Assembly: GCF_021284765.1 (NCBI RefSeq)
Contig: NZ_CP089924.1
Span: 2,498,001-2,562,000, forward strand
From: Lysobacter sp. 5GHs7-4
GTDB taxonomy: Bacteria; Pseudomonadota; Gammaproteobacteria; Xanthomonadales; Xanthomonadaceae
Reading direction: 5' to 3'
Length of the DNA: 64,000 nucleotides
Made by a program: the position numbers and the translations under genes. Below are positions 19,771 to 30,302 of the stretch, in pieces (within the stretch, counting starts at the first letter, position 1; every line of letters starts with the position of its first letter). The notes below the pieces were generated by a model. The model was not told the DNA's origin and made no database searches. It saw only the letters and a program-made list of their open reading frames with translations.

Positions 19771-20691
19771 TCAGATCCCCAGCGCGCGGTACTCGGTGCA
19801 GGGACGGGCGCGCTCCCAGACCGGGTCGAAGTGGGCGCGCAGCTGGCGCGCGCGCGCGCCGTCGTCGACGCGGGTCTCGCCGTCGAAGCGGTGGCCCAGG
19901 ACGCGGAAGTACCAGCCGTCGCGGTCGTTGACCACATAGGCCGAGGGGTAGTTCTGGTCCACCGGCTCCTCGATCGCGCGGAATTCGAACGCGGTCGGCA
20001 GGCGCTGGGCCAGGCCGATCAGCGGCGCCAGCGCGCGCTGCGGCGCGGCCGGGTCCTGCAGCAGCACGCGCACGCCGCCGCCGGCGACCGCGTGGCGGCG
20101 CAGGGCGGCGAGGGCGTCGGGGCGGTCGAGCAGGCCGGGGTCGAGTTCGCGGCTGTAGACCGACAAGCCGCGGCGGCTGCCGGCGATCACGCCCTGCAGC
20201 GCGGCCAGGGCGGCCTCGCGGCTGTCGACCGGGTTGGCCGCGCCCAGCAGGCGGCGCATGCCCAGGTGTTCGATGCCGGCCTCGAGGAAGCGCGGCCCCT
20301 GCGGCAGGAAACCGTGGCGGGCGTAAAAGGCGATCGCCGAGGCCTGGCTGTGCAGGGACACTTCGCGCCAGCCCAGCTCGGCGGCGCGTTGCAGCAACGC
20401 GGTCAGCAGAGCGTCGCCGACCCCGCGCCCGCGCCAGGCGGCGAGCACGGCCATGCGCCCGATGCGGCGATCGGGGGTGAGCCGGCCGGTGCCGATCGGG
20501 GCGCCGTCGGCGTCCACGGCCAGCACGTGCTCGCACGAGGGGTCGCGTTGCGCGTCCAGCTCCAGTTCGGCCGGCACGTTCTGTTCGCGCACGAACACCG
20601 CCTCGCGCACCGCGCGCAGCGCCGGCAGGGCGGCGGCGTAGTCGCTCACGGCGACCACGCGGTAGCCCGGGCCGGATGCGCCCGCGCTCAT
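19771..20691 (-). CDS. GNAT N-acetyltransferase with an additional C-terminal domain
   Basis: The 306-residue product has an N-terminal GNAT domain (about 8-145) with the acetyl-CoA loop WRGRGVGDALL and the motif-B tail FYARHGFLP. The second half (about 150-306) is a separate domain seen after GNAT in many gammaproteobacterial proteins. It reads like an inactive phospholipase-D-like fold: alternating strand and helix with no HKD motif. The substrate is unknown. The ATG overlaps the stop of the upstream oxygenase gene (ATGA), so the two are translated together, which hints at protein or ribosome modification; that link is inferred. Confidence 0.85.
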   Translation of the reverse strand: MSAGASGPGYRVVAVSDYAAALPALRAVREAVFVREQNVPAELELDAQRDPSCEHVLAVDADGAPIGTGRLTPDRRIGRMAVLAAWRGRGVGDALLTALLQRAAELGWREVSLHSQASAIAFYARHGFLPQGPRFLEAGIEHLGMRRLLGAANPVDSREAALAALQGVIAGSRRGLSVYSRELDPGLLDRPDALAALRRHAVAGGGVRVLLQDPAAPQRALAPLIGLAQRLPTAFEFRAIEEPVDQNYPSAYVVNDRDGWYFRVLGHRFDGETRVDDGARARQLRAHFDPVWERARPCTEYRALGI

Positions 20692-21995
20692 TCCTCTTCC
20701 CCGTCGTCGTCCAGGCCCAGGCGGTAATGGCCGCCGGCGATCAGCTCGTGCACGCAGGCGCGGCCGGCCTCGGACAGGGCGGCGTACAGGGCCTGGTCGA
20801 TCTCGGCCGCGTTGGCCAGGGCTTGCGCGTCCTTGGCCGGCAGGGCGTAGTCCTGGCCGCTCACGTACAGGCGCGCGGCGCGGCCCTTGGCCCGCGCGCG
20901 GCGCCAGGCCAGACGCGACCAGGGGTGGCGCCACAGCGTCGCGCCGTGCTGCAGGTCCCATTCGATCTCGATGCGCGAGCGCGGCGGTTCGGTGCCCGCC
21001 GACACCGTGCCGGCGGCACGGTAGACGGTGATGAAGCGGCCGAACCAGTCGCCGAGGCGGTCGGGATCGTTCATGCGCAGGGCGTTCAGGGCGGCGACCA
21101 CGCGGTCCATGGCGGCCGCGTCGATCTCGGCCGGGTCGCGCGGCGGGCTCAGGTCGGGGTCGCGGTAGCGCAGCGATTCGTCGGCCTCGGCGGCCAGGGT
21201 GTCGACGTAGTCGCCCATGAGTTCGGCCGACGACGGCGCGCGCATGCCGACCGAGAAGGTCAGGCAGGCGTCCTCGGCGACGCCGTGGTGGGGCACGCCG
21301 GGCGGCAGATACAGCATGTCGCCGGGGCCCAGCACCCAGTCGTGGCTGGGCGCGAATTCGCTGAGCAGCTTGAGCTCGGCGTCGGCGCGGAACCCTTGCG
21401 GCGGATTCGGACCGGCATCGATCTGCCAACGCCGATGGCCCTGGGCCTGCAGCAGGAACACGTCGTACTGGTCGACGTGGGCGCCGACCGAACCGCCGGG
21501 CGCGGCGAAGGACACCATGATGTCGTCGACGCGCCAGCGCGGCAGGAAGTCGAAGGCCGGCAGCAGCGCGACCACGTCGGCGTCCCATTTGTCCACGTCC
21601 TGCACCAGCAGGGTCCAGTCCTGCTGCGGCATGCCCGGAAATTCGGCTTCGTCGAAGGGCCCGTGGCGCACGCTGTAGCGGTCGTTGGCGCGGTCGTGCT
21701 GGATCAGCCGCGACAGCGCGGCTTCCTCGCAGGCCAGGCCGGCGAGGTCCTCGGGCTGGATCGGCGAGACCAGGCCGGGGAAGGCGTTGCGGATCAGCAG
21801 CGGGCGCTTTTGCCAGTAATCGCGCAGGAACTGCGCGGCGGGCATGCCCAGCGGCGGCGCGCGACTGGCGTCGACCTCGATCGGGGCGGCGGCGGGCTTG
21901 GACTTGCCGGCGGCGGGGGATTTCTTGGCCATGGGGGCGGGCTGGCTCGTAGCGGTGGCGCGGCGGTTTGCGCGGATCGCTTCATTGTCGCTCAT
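20688..21995 (-). CDS. JmjC/cupin oxygenase, RoxA/YcfD-like (ribosomal protein uL16 arginine hydroxylase family)
   Basis: The product is an Fe(II)/2-oxoglutarate oxygenase with a cupin core. The iron-binding HxD is in GAHVDQYDVFLLQ and the distal histidine in LPPGVPHHGVAED. The preceding PGMPQQDWTLLVQDVD and the C-terminal winged-helix-like segment match YcfD, which hydroxylates an arginine of ribosomal protein L16. I use ATG 21995 (435 residues) because codon third positions stay GC-rich from there. ATG 21932 (414 residues, MAKKSPAAG) is an equally possible start; neither has a strong ribosome binding site. The N-terminus is Ala/Lys/Pro-rich low complexity. Translationally coupled to the GNAT gene. 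Confidence 0.85.
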   Translation of the reverse strand: MSDNEAIRANRRATATSQPAPMAKKSPAAGKSKPAAAPIEVDASRAPPLGMPAAQFLRDYWQKRPLLIRNAFPGLVSPIQPEDLAGLACEEAALSRLIQHDRANDRYSVRHGPFDEAEFPGMPQQDWTLLVQDVDKWDADVVALLPAFDFLPRWRVDDIMVSFAAPGGSVGAHVDQYDVFLLQAQGHRRWQIDAGPNPPQGFRADAELKLLSEFAPSHDWVLGPGDMLYLPPGVPHHGVAEDACLTFSVGMRAPSSAELMGDYVDTLAAEADESLRYRDPDLSPPRDPAEIDAAAMDRVVAALNALRMNDPDRLGDWFGRFITVYRAAGTVSAGTEPPRSRIEIEWDLQHGATLWRHPWSRLAWRRARAKGRAARLYVSGQDYALPAKDAQALANAAEIDQALYAALSEAGRACVHELIAGGHYRLGLDDDGEEE

Positions 21996-22385
21996 GCGGG
22001 GGTGAAGATCGTTGTTGGTTACCCCTTTAAGCAATGGGTTTGGGACGTTGCTTTGGCTTTGGCGAGAGCAATAGCCACGGCCACAGCAAATCCCCCGGCG
22101 CCGCGAGTCACGCATCGCCACCGAACTACATCGGGCGCCCGCCCCCTTTTGCAAAGGGGGCGATGAAGAGGGGCGATGAAGAGGGGCGATGGGGAAGTGG
22201 AGGGTGGCGCTGCGCCTTGAATTCCCCCCTTTGAAAAAGGGGGGCTAGGGGGGATTTGCTTTTGCTCTGAAGAGAGCAACAGCCGCAGCAAATACCCCAG
22301 CGCCGCGAGTCACGCATCGGCATCGATTTACATCGGGCGCCCGCCCCCATTTGCAAAGGGGACGAGGGAGAAGGGGCGACGGACC
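21996..22385. other. 390-bp gap filled with repeats
   Basis: No gene is called. The stretch is made of two diverged copies of a ~95-bp unit and poly-C/poly-G hairpins, described in the repeat entries. Frames that cross it are repeat translations. Confidence 0.6.
22064..22364. repeat. Direct duplication of a ~95-bp unit with C6T3/A3G6 hairpins
   Basis: Copy one (22064-22163) and copy two (22272-22364) share CGCCGCGAGTCACGCATCG, ACATCGGGCGCCCGCCCCC and TTTGCAAAGGGG, with point differences. Between them lie a short tandem of GCGATGAAGAGGG (about 22160-22195) and a perfect hairpin CCCCCCTTT-GAA-AAAGGGGGG (22224-22244). The hairpin type recurs at 58092-58110. Confidence 0.75.
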
Positions 22386-22790
22386 TTATCCCGCGATCTC
22401 GTCGTAGCCCCGTCCCAGGAACTGCAGCAGACACCAGCCGTGCCCGAACGGGTCGGCCAGTTGCACGATGCGGCCCCAGTTGGCCTCGCGTATCGCGCCT
22501 TCCTGGGTCGCGCCAGCCGCGAGTGCGCGCGTCAGCGCCGCGTCCAGATCCTCGACGACCACGTCCCCGTGCGCGGGTGTCCAATGGCGCGCGTAGTCGC
22601 GCACCGAGCCGGAGGCGCCGACGCTGCCGGCAGGTTTCTCCAGCAAGTAGATCGGCACCTGCGCGCCGTCCAGCTCGAGCACGCTGTCGCCCAACCGACG
22701 CGCGGGGCGCAGGTCGAAAGCGGCGACATAGAAACGTTCGGCCGCGGCCAGGTCGGGGACGTCGAGATTGAGCAGCAGCCGCATCGTCAT
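22386..22790 (-). CDS. VOC (glyoxalase/bleomycin-resistance) family protein
   Basis: The 134-residue single-module protein has the paired beta-alpha-beta-beta-beta pattern of the vicinal oxygen chelate superfamily. It starts with a strand and helix typical of the fold (LNLDVPDLAAAERFYVAAF) and ends with QLADPFGHGWCLLQ, the usual closing motif. Metal ligands cannot be assigned safely: an expected histidine near the N-terminus is replaced (LLLNLDV), so it may be non-metal binding. Substrate unknown. It is the last of three genes (purB, DUF695 gene, this one) on the minus strand, but separated from the previous one by a repeat array. Confidence 0.82.
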   Translation of the reverse strand: MTMRLLLNLDVPDLAAAERFYVAAFDLRPARRLGDSVLELDGAQVPIYLLEKPAGSVGASGSVRDYARHWTPAHGDVVVEDLDAALTRALAAGATQEGAIREANWGRIVQLADPFGHGWCLLQFLGRGYDEIAG

Positions 22791-22800
22791 GGCGTGACCT

Positions 22801-22905
22801 CAGTCCTTCCTTGATTCAAGCCAGTCCTGCTTCAAGCCAGCCCAGCTTCAAACCAGTCCAGCTTCAGCGCGGCGAAGCTGCAACCCAATCCTGCTTCAAC
22901 GCAGC
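22801..22905. repeat. Array of diverged 16-bp tandem units (CAGTCCTGCTTCAAGC)
   Basis: Units begin at about 22801, 22822, 22838, 22854 and 22885, the clearest being CAGTCCTGCTTCAAGC, CAGCCCAGCTTCAAAC and CAGTCCAGCTTCAGCG. They fill the whole gap between the VOC gene and the DUF695 gene and run into the last codons of the latter. Units are adjacent, with no unique spacers. Confidence 0.7.
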
Positions 22906-23324
22906 CCGATAGCCGCCGCGAAGGAGTGATAGAACTCGCCGCCCGGATCGCTCTCGCGGTCGATCTCGATCGGGTAGGGCGTGGCTTCCTGCGGCATCGC
23001 GTTGAGCACGCCGACGAAGGCCTCGACGTCGCGACTGTAGAACACGTACTCGCGGTGGTCGGGTTCGGTGAACACGATCGCCAGCAGGCTGTGGCCGGCG
23101 GCCTCGATGCGTTCGCAGACGCGGTCCTCGAAGCGCTGCATGGCCTCGAGTTCCTCCGGCGAGGCGGTGCCGAGGCTGCGGTCGTCCTGGTAGGCCCAGA
23201 TCAGGTTGAGCCGGTCCGGGTAGGCGCGGAAGTCGAAACCGCGCTCGAAACGCTTCAGCCGCATCAGCGACAGGCCGTCGTCGGCGCGGTGTTCGGCCAG
23301 GGTCCAGCCGCGGGTGTCTTCCAT
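22896..23324 (-). CDS. DUF695-family protein
   Basis: The 142-residue cytoplasmic protein has no signal peptide and matches the DUF695 style: an aromatic start (WTLAEH), RAYPDRLNLIWAYQD, a central acidic helix and FYSRDVEAFVGVLN near the end. The function of this family is unknown; it is usually a single small alpha/beta domain. It starts 19 bases after the purB stop, so it is likely co-transcribed with purB. Its last codons overlap an array of 16-bp repeats, which may have altered the C-terminus (IGLR). Confidence 0.8.
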   Translation of the reverse strand: MEDTRGWTLAEHRADDGLSLMRLKRFERGFDFRAYPDRLNLIWAYQDDRSLGTASPEELEAMQRFEDRVCERIEAAGHSLLAIVFTEPDHREYVFYSRDVEAFVGVLNAMPQEATPYPIEIDRESDPGGEFYHSFAAAIGLR

Positions 23325-23343
23325 GGCGCGCGCGCTCCTGCGG

Positions 23344-24807
<1,464 letters not shown>

Positions 24808-24974
24808 CTAGCCGCGCCGCGCCGCGGACGCCATCATGGCGGCGCCAGCGCAGTCCGATGCCAGCCCGATGCGCCGCCCTTGCAAGCCGCGGCGGCGCCC
24901 CCGACCTTGATCGACGTGGCCCGCGCGCCCGCGCCCGCCACGGCCCGACACCCCACGACGCAATGGAGTTGGCA

Positions 24975-26453
<1,479 letters not shown>

Positions 26454-26483
26454 GGACGAACCTCAGCGTCCGTACGCAACCCG

Positions 26484-27164
26484 TTAAAGCGGTGGGTCGC
26501 AGCAGGCTCCGCAAGCGCAGCAAGTGGTGCCGCCGCAGCAACTCATCTTGCCGGGGGTGCCGTCTGCGCAGTTAGCGCTGCAGCAGTTCGGACAATCTGG
26601 GCAGGGGAGAGACGGGCAGTTGGGGCAGGGGCCTGCAGTTAGGCTTGAGGTCGAAAGGCTCGATGCCGAAAGGGGCTCATCGATTGGCCCGCATTGCTTG
26701 GGTTCAATTTTCGCAGCGCGCGGATTGTATTTAGACACTACCGTAAGGCCAAGGCTGAACCCATCGGCACCATCAATGTTTACTGTTCCGCTTTTGCCCT
26801 CAGCTATCCGCATCCTGGGCTCACCAAGTATGACCCAAGCACCTTCAATTTGCTCTAAGACGATCACGCTTATGTCTACCGCCGCGTCGCCCTTTGGTGT
26901 TCTTGCGCCGGGACTAACCAGCGCCTGCATTCGAATGGCGCCATTCTGATCGCCTATCGTGATACGCCCAGGCTTGCCATACAGCAGTTGCATGCTTGGC
27001 GAAGCGACCACCTTGCCGTCTCGAATGAGTTCAAGCTTTAAATCGTAAACATTGTGCTTGGTCGGCAACGTGTAGGCGCTAGCGCCGGTCGCGACCATAA
27101 AAAAGAATGTAAGTGTCCAAGCAAGGCTTGCTAGCAATGGGTGCCACGAATTATTCCATTTCAT
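26484..27164 (-). CDS. Exported protein with a 15-cysteine C-terminal tail (unknown function)
   Basis: I do not recognise this 226-residue product. A signal peptide (about 1-31, ending VATGASA) is followed by a beta-rich domain (about 32-155) with YDLKLELIRDGKVV, GKPGRITIGDQ and VISVIVLEQ-like strands. A Ser-rich link comes next, then a tail of about 60 residues with 15 cysteines, including PCPNC, PCPDCPNCC, SCCGGTTCC and CACGACC. The tail looks like a disulfide- or metal-bearing module, or a substrate for modification. Base use is clearly lower in GC than all neighbours (many A/T third positions), and the upstream 165 bases are AT-rich, suggesting recent transfer. Its neighbour upstream is a lipoprotein hydrolase. 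Confidence 0.8.
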   Translation of the reverse strand: MKWNNSWHPLLASLAWTLTFFFMVATGASAYTLPTKHNVYDLKLELIRDGKVVASPSMQLLYGKPGRITIGDQNGAIRMQALVSPGARTPKGDAAVDISVIVLEQIEGAWVILGEPRMRIAEGKSGTVNIDGADGFSLGLTVVSKYNPRAAKIEPKQCGPIDEPLSASSLSTSSLTAGPCPNCPSLPCPDCPNCCSANCADGTPGKMSCCGGTTCCACGACCDPPL

Positions 27165-27330
27165 GGGTGTCCAGCCTGTTTTTGAGTATCTAGGTCTGCA
27201 AGAAACATATTGAAGATGTAAATTGTGTGCCTGGCATTTGCGTCGAAAAATTACTCGCTTACAGCACTGATTCGAAGCTAGCAAAGTATTTTCCAAGATG
27301 CAAAGAGGGTGCGTAGGCAAGTGCCAAAAT

Positions 27331-28581
27331 TTATAACTGTGGCCGCGCCAGCGGCGCACATGGCGAATGCGCTTGCGCGCGCGCTTTCGGCAGGCGCCAT
27401 TCCGGGTGGTCGTAGGGAATGTAGTTGACCCAGAACCAGGGCAGGCAGGTCGTGCCCAAGGTCGCGTCGGCCAGGTATTTGAACAGGCCTTCGCCGTTGG
27501 AGCTGTTGCTCAGGATCACCATGCAGCGGCGCCCGTCGGCCACGCACAGGGCGAGGTTGTTGGTGCCGTCGTCGTGGCCGCCCTTGGACCAGGCCAGGCC
27601 CTGCGGTTCGCGATAGGTGAGCCAGCCCAGCGCGTACGACAGTTCGATGCTGCGGTTGTCGGGATTCGCGTCCAGCGACAGGGTCGGGAACTGCTGCACC
27701 GAATCGATCGCGATCTGCGGACGCAGCAGCTCGGCCTTGCTGGCGGCGCTGAGGCCGTCGCCGCGCGCCAGTCCGGCCAGGAACGCGGCCTGGTCGGCGA
27801 TGGTGGTGTCCATCGAGCCGGCCGCGCGCACCGCGCCGCGCTGCTTGTGGCCCAGGGGCTTGTTGTCCTGGTCGTAGCCGATCGCCAGGTTGTCGGCGAA
27901 ATCCTCGCGCCAGACCAGGCTGGTGCGGCGCATGCCGTAGCGGTCGTAGACCTGCTTCTGCATCAGCTCGGCGACGTCCACGCCCAGGCCGAACTCGATC
28001 ACGAACTGCAGCAGGTTGATGCCTTCGCCGGAATAGGCGTAACGCTGGCCGGGATCGAAGTAGAACTTGAGCTTGCCCTTCGGGTCGTAGCCGCCCTCCG
28101 GGGTGAAGAAGCGGAAGTTGGCGAAGCCGCCGGTGTGCGACAGCAGCATGCGCGGGGTCAGCCGGCGCCAGCGTTCGTCGCCGGCGAGGTCGGCGTATTT
28201 TTCGTATTCGGGCAGCGGCTTGGGCAGGTACTGCGCGATCGAACGGTCCAGGTCCAACCGGCCGGATTCGACCAGGGACATCACCGCGTAGGCGAACTCG
28301 CCCTTGGTGATCGAGGCGCCGTACATGACGGTGTCGGTGGTCAGCGGCAGCTTGCGCTCCAGATCGCGCGAGCCGTAGGCCTTCAGATGCACGATGCGGC
28401 CGTCGTCGATCACCGCCAGCGCCAGTCCGGGCACGCGCCCGGCCTGCATCAGGCGTTCGACTTCGCGGTCCAGCGCCGCGCCGCGCAAGGGCGGGGCGGC
28501 GGCGTCGCGGCTGGCGGTGGAGGCGCAGCCGGCCAGGCTCAACACGGCGGCGACGGCGAACAACAGGGCACGCACAGGCAT
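27331..28581 (-). CDS. Serine hydrolase, class C beta-lactamase/esterase family lipoprotein
   Basis: The 416-residue product starts with a signal peptide and lipobox LAGC (Cys19), so it should be an envelope lipoprotein. The penicillin-recognising fold carries SITK (Ser90, Lys93) as the nucleophile and base, YSG in RYAYSGEG as the second motif, and KGGHDDG as the third. This is the esterase/peptidase-like branch; such enzymes can be D-aminopeptidases, esterases or inactive lactamases, and the sequence does not settle which. The last 30 residues are a Pro/Ala-rich tail. A 238-bp upstream gap contains short GGTCCGATCG-type repetition and no gene. Confidence 0.88.
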   Translation of the reverse strand: MPVRALLFAVAAVLSLAGCASTASRDAAAPPLRGAALDREVERLMQAGRVPGLALAVIDDGRIVHLKAYGSRDLERKLPLTTDTVMYGASITKGEFAYAVMSLVESGRLDLDRSIAQYLPKPLPEYEKYADLAGDERWRRLTPRMLLSHTGGFANFRFFTPEGGYDPKGKLKFYFDPGQRYAYSGEGINLLQFVIEFGLGVDVAELMQKQVYDRYGMRRTSLVWREDFADNLAIGYDQDNKPLGHKQRGAVRAAGSMDTTIADQAAFLAGLARGDGLSAASKAELLRPQIAIDSVQQFPTLSLDANPDNRSIELSYALGWLTYREPQGLAWSKGGHDDGTNNLALCVADGRRCMVILSNSSNGEGLFKYLADATLGTTCLPWFWVNYIPYDHPEWRLPKARAQAHSPCAPLARPQL

Positions 28582-28819
28582 GACGGTACCTCCGATCTGG
28601 GTTCGGACGGCTACCCGCTTCGCGGGACGTTGGGGGCGGATCGGGTCGGGGCGAGGGCCGGGCCGACCGGGGCAAATCGTGCGGGTCTGACGGGTGTGGA
28701 GCTAGTTGGTTCGGGTCCGATCGGGTCCGATCGGTTTGAATCACGTCAGTTTAAACCAGGTCGAGCGGGTGTCCGTCGCAGCACCGGAGAAGCGACGGAC
28801 ACCGCACTCGATAAAACGT

Positions 28820-29356
28820 TTAGGCGTTGCAGTCGCTCACACTGCCGCGGTCGAGCTGGGCATAGGGCTCGAACGCGGGCAGGGTCTGCACCAGCGCGTC
28901 CTGCGCGGCGCGCATTTCGACCACGCGCTTGCACAGGCGCTGGGCCTGTTGGGCGATGTTGTCGGCCTCGGCGTCGATCTTGTCGCCGACCGAGTCCGCA
29001 TTGCCCTTGACCACGCCCTCGATCGCGCCGGCCACCGCCTTGCCGGCGATGTCGACGCCGGCCTTGCCGATGGCGATGCCGTCGTCGCGCACGGCCACCG
29101 CGTTGGTGTACAGGCGCAGGGCTTCGGCGCGCTGCGCCGGGTTCAGCGCCACCGCTTTGCCGTCGATGCTCAGGTCGCCGCGGTTGGTGATCACCGCGAT
29201 GCTGCCGTTGCCGTGCAGGCTGATGCGGTCGTCGCCCAGTTCGATGTGCTTGAGCACGCCGTCGCCGCCGATGGTGACGCGGTCGTGGCTGCCGCAGCCG
29301 GCCAGGGCCAGGGCCAGGGCGAACAAGGGGATGGACAGTACGCTAGCGAGTTTCAT
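28820..29356 (-). CDS. YggN/DUF2884-like lipoprotein
   Basis: The 178-residue product has a signal peptide ending in ALAGC (Cys21), followed by a beta-rich region of short repeats (VTIGGDG, ISLHGNG, LSIDGKAV) and a helical C-terminus with a probable disulfide (LCKRV and VSDCNA). This matches YggN/DUF2884 proteins, periplasmic proteins of unknown role. ATG 29356 is used because CCAGGACTCCGTC precedes it. It is the last gene in the run that begins at the GntR-controlled promoter near 33.06 kb and shares the minus strand with all of it. Confidence 0.82.
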   Translation of the reverse strand: MKLASVLSIPLFALALALAGCGSHDRVTIGGDGVLKHIELGDDRISLHGNGSIAVITNRGDLSIDGKAVALNPAQRAEALRLYTNAVAVRDDGIAIGKAGVDIAGKAVAGAIEGVVKGNADSVGDKIDAEADNIAQQAQRLCKRVVEMRAAQDALVQTLPAFEPYAQLDRGSVSDCNA

Positions 29357-29391
29357 GACGGAGTCCTGGCGGAAGATGTAAAGGGGCCGGA

Positions 29392-30156
29392 TCATTCGTT
29401 GTCGCGCGGCACGTCGACCTTGCCGGTCACGTCGCGGTGGCGCACCGAGCCGCTGCCCACCGAGCGCACGTGCAGGTTGCCGCGCGCGCCGTGGACCTCG
29501 ATGTCGCCGGAGCCGATCTCGTCGACGTCGACGTTGCCGCCCACGCCGTACAGCTCGACGTCGCCCGAGCCGATGTCGCCGACCTTGACGTCGCGCGCGA
29601 CCTTGCGCGCCTTGAGATCGCCCGAACCCACCGACACCACGTGCAGCGCGCCGATGTTCTCCAGTTCGATGTCGCCGGAGCCGACGTCGGCGGTGACCTG
29701 GCCGCGCACGTTCTCGGCGCGCACGTCGCCGGAACCGACATCGGCGCTGAGCGCGGCCACGCCGGTGGCGCGGGCGTCGCCGGAGCCGACGTTGAGCTGC
29801 ACCATCAGGTCCGCTGGCACCGTCGCCTTCAGGCGCAGGTAGGCGTAGTTGTTGCCCAGGCTCAGCCAGGCGCGCTGGTCGCGCCGCGCCACCACCACCA
29901 GCTTGTCGCCGACGCGGTGCTGGCTGAGGGTGAGCTCGGGCAGGTACTTGGCATCGGAGGCGCAGGCGCGGCCGTGGACGGCGTAGTCGGTGCCGGTGAC
30001 CACTTCGATATCGTGTTGGCCGATGTCGAACACCACCGCCTTGGCGCCGGCCAGGTCCAGCTTGAGGTCGCGGGCCTGGGAATGCTGGCAGTTGCCGTCC
30101 TGCGCCATCGCCGCGAACGGCAGCAGGGCGAGGGCACCGAGGATGAACTTGCGCAT
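29392..30156 (-). CDS. Exported GSGD-repeat (DUF4097/DUF2807-like) beta protein
   Basis: The 254-residue product has a signal peptide (MRKFILGALALLPFAAMA). After a lead domain (about 20-125) come seven repeats of roughly 18 residues, each opening with VGSGD or IGSGD, predicting a right-handed beta-solenoid of the putative auto-adhesin (DUF2807/DUF4097) kind. No enzymatic residues stand out. ATG 30156 follows AGGAGTATGTG, a good ribosome binding site. It lies between the ABC permease and the YggN-like lipoprotein in an apparent operon, suggesting an envelope-sensing or structural role under the same regulator; this is inference. Confidence 0.82.
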   Translation of the reverse strand: MRKFILGALALLPFAAMAQDGNCQHSQARDLKLDLAGAKAVVFDIGQHDIEVVTGTDYAVHGRACASDAKYLPELTLSQHRVGDKLVVVARRDQRAWLSLGNNYAYLRLKATVPADLMVQLNVGSGDARATGVAALSADVGSGDVRAENVRGQVTADVGSGDIELENIGALHVVSVGSGDLKARKVARDVKVGDIGSGDVELYGVGGNVDVDEIGSGDIEVHGARGNLHVRSVGSGSVRHRDVTGKVDVPRDNE

Positions 30157-30302
30157 CACATACTCCTGTCGGGTCGGACCCGCCGTGGCGGCGGGCGTCG
30201 CGTACTTGGATGCAGTTGCAGCGATCAGGGTTGCATTGCGTGTGCGGGTTTCTTGCTGCGCCGGGCGGAGCCGCATCCGCGGCCCGCGCCCGGCGTCGGA
30301 GA

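Noticed and set aside
22034..22234. Short gene in the gap upstream of the VOC gene
   Set aside because: It is a translation of duplicated repeat units and hairpins.
22801..22905. CRISPR array
   Set aside because: Units are only ~16 bases, diverged and directly adjacent with no spacers; no cas genes are near.
28582..28819. Short GGTCCGATCG repetition upstream of the serine hydrolase gene as a regulatory array
   Set aside because: Only two to three imperfect copies occur in a G-rich run, with no symmetry or link to a promoter box; chance similarity is likely.
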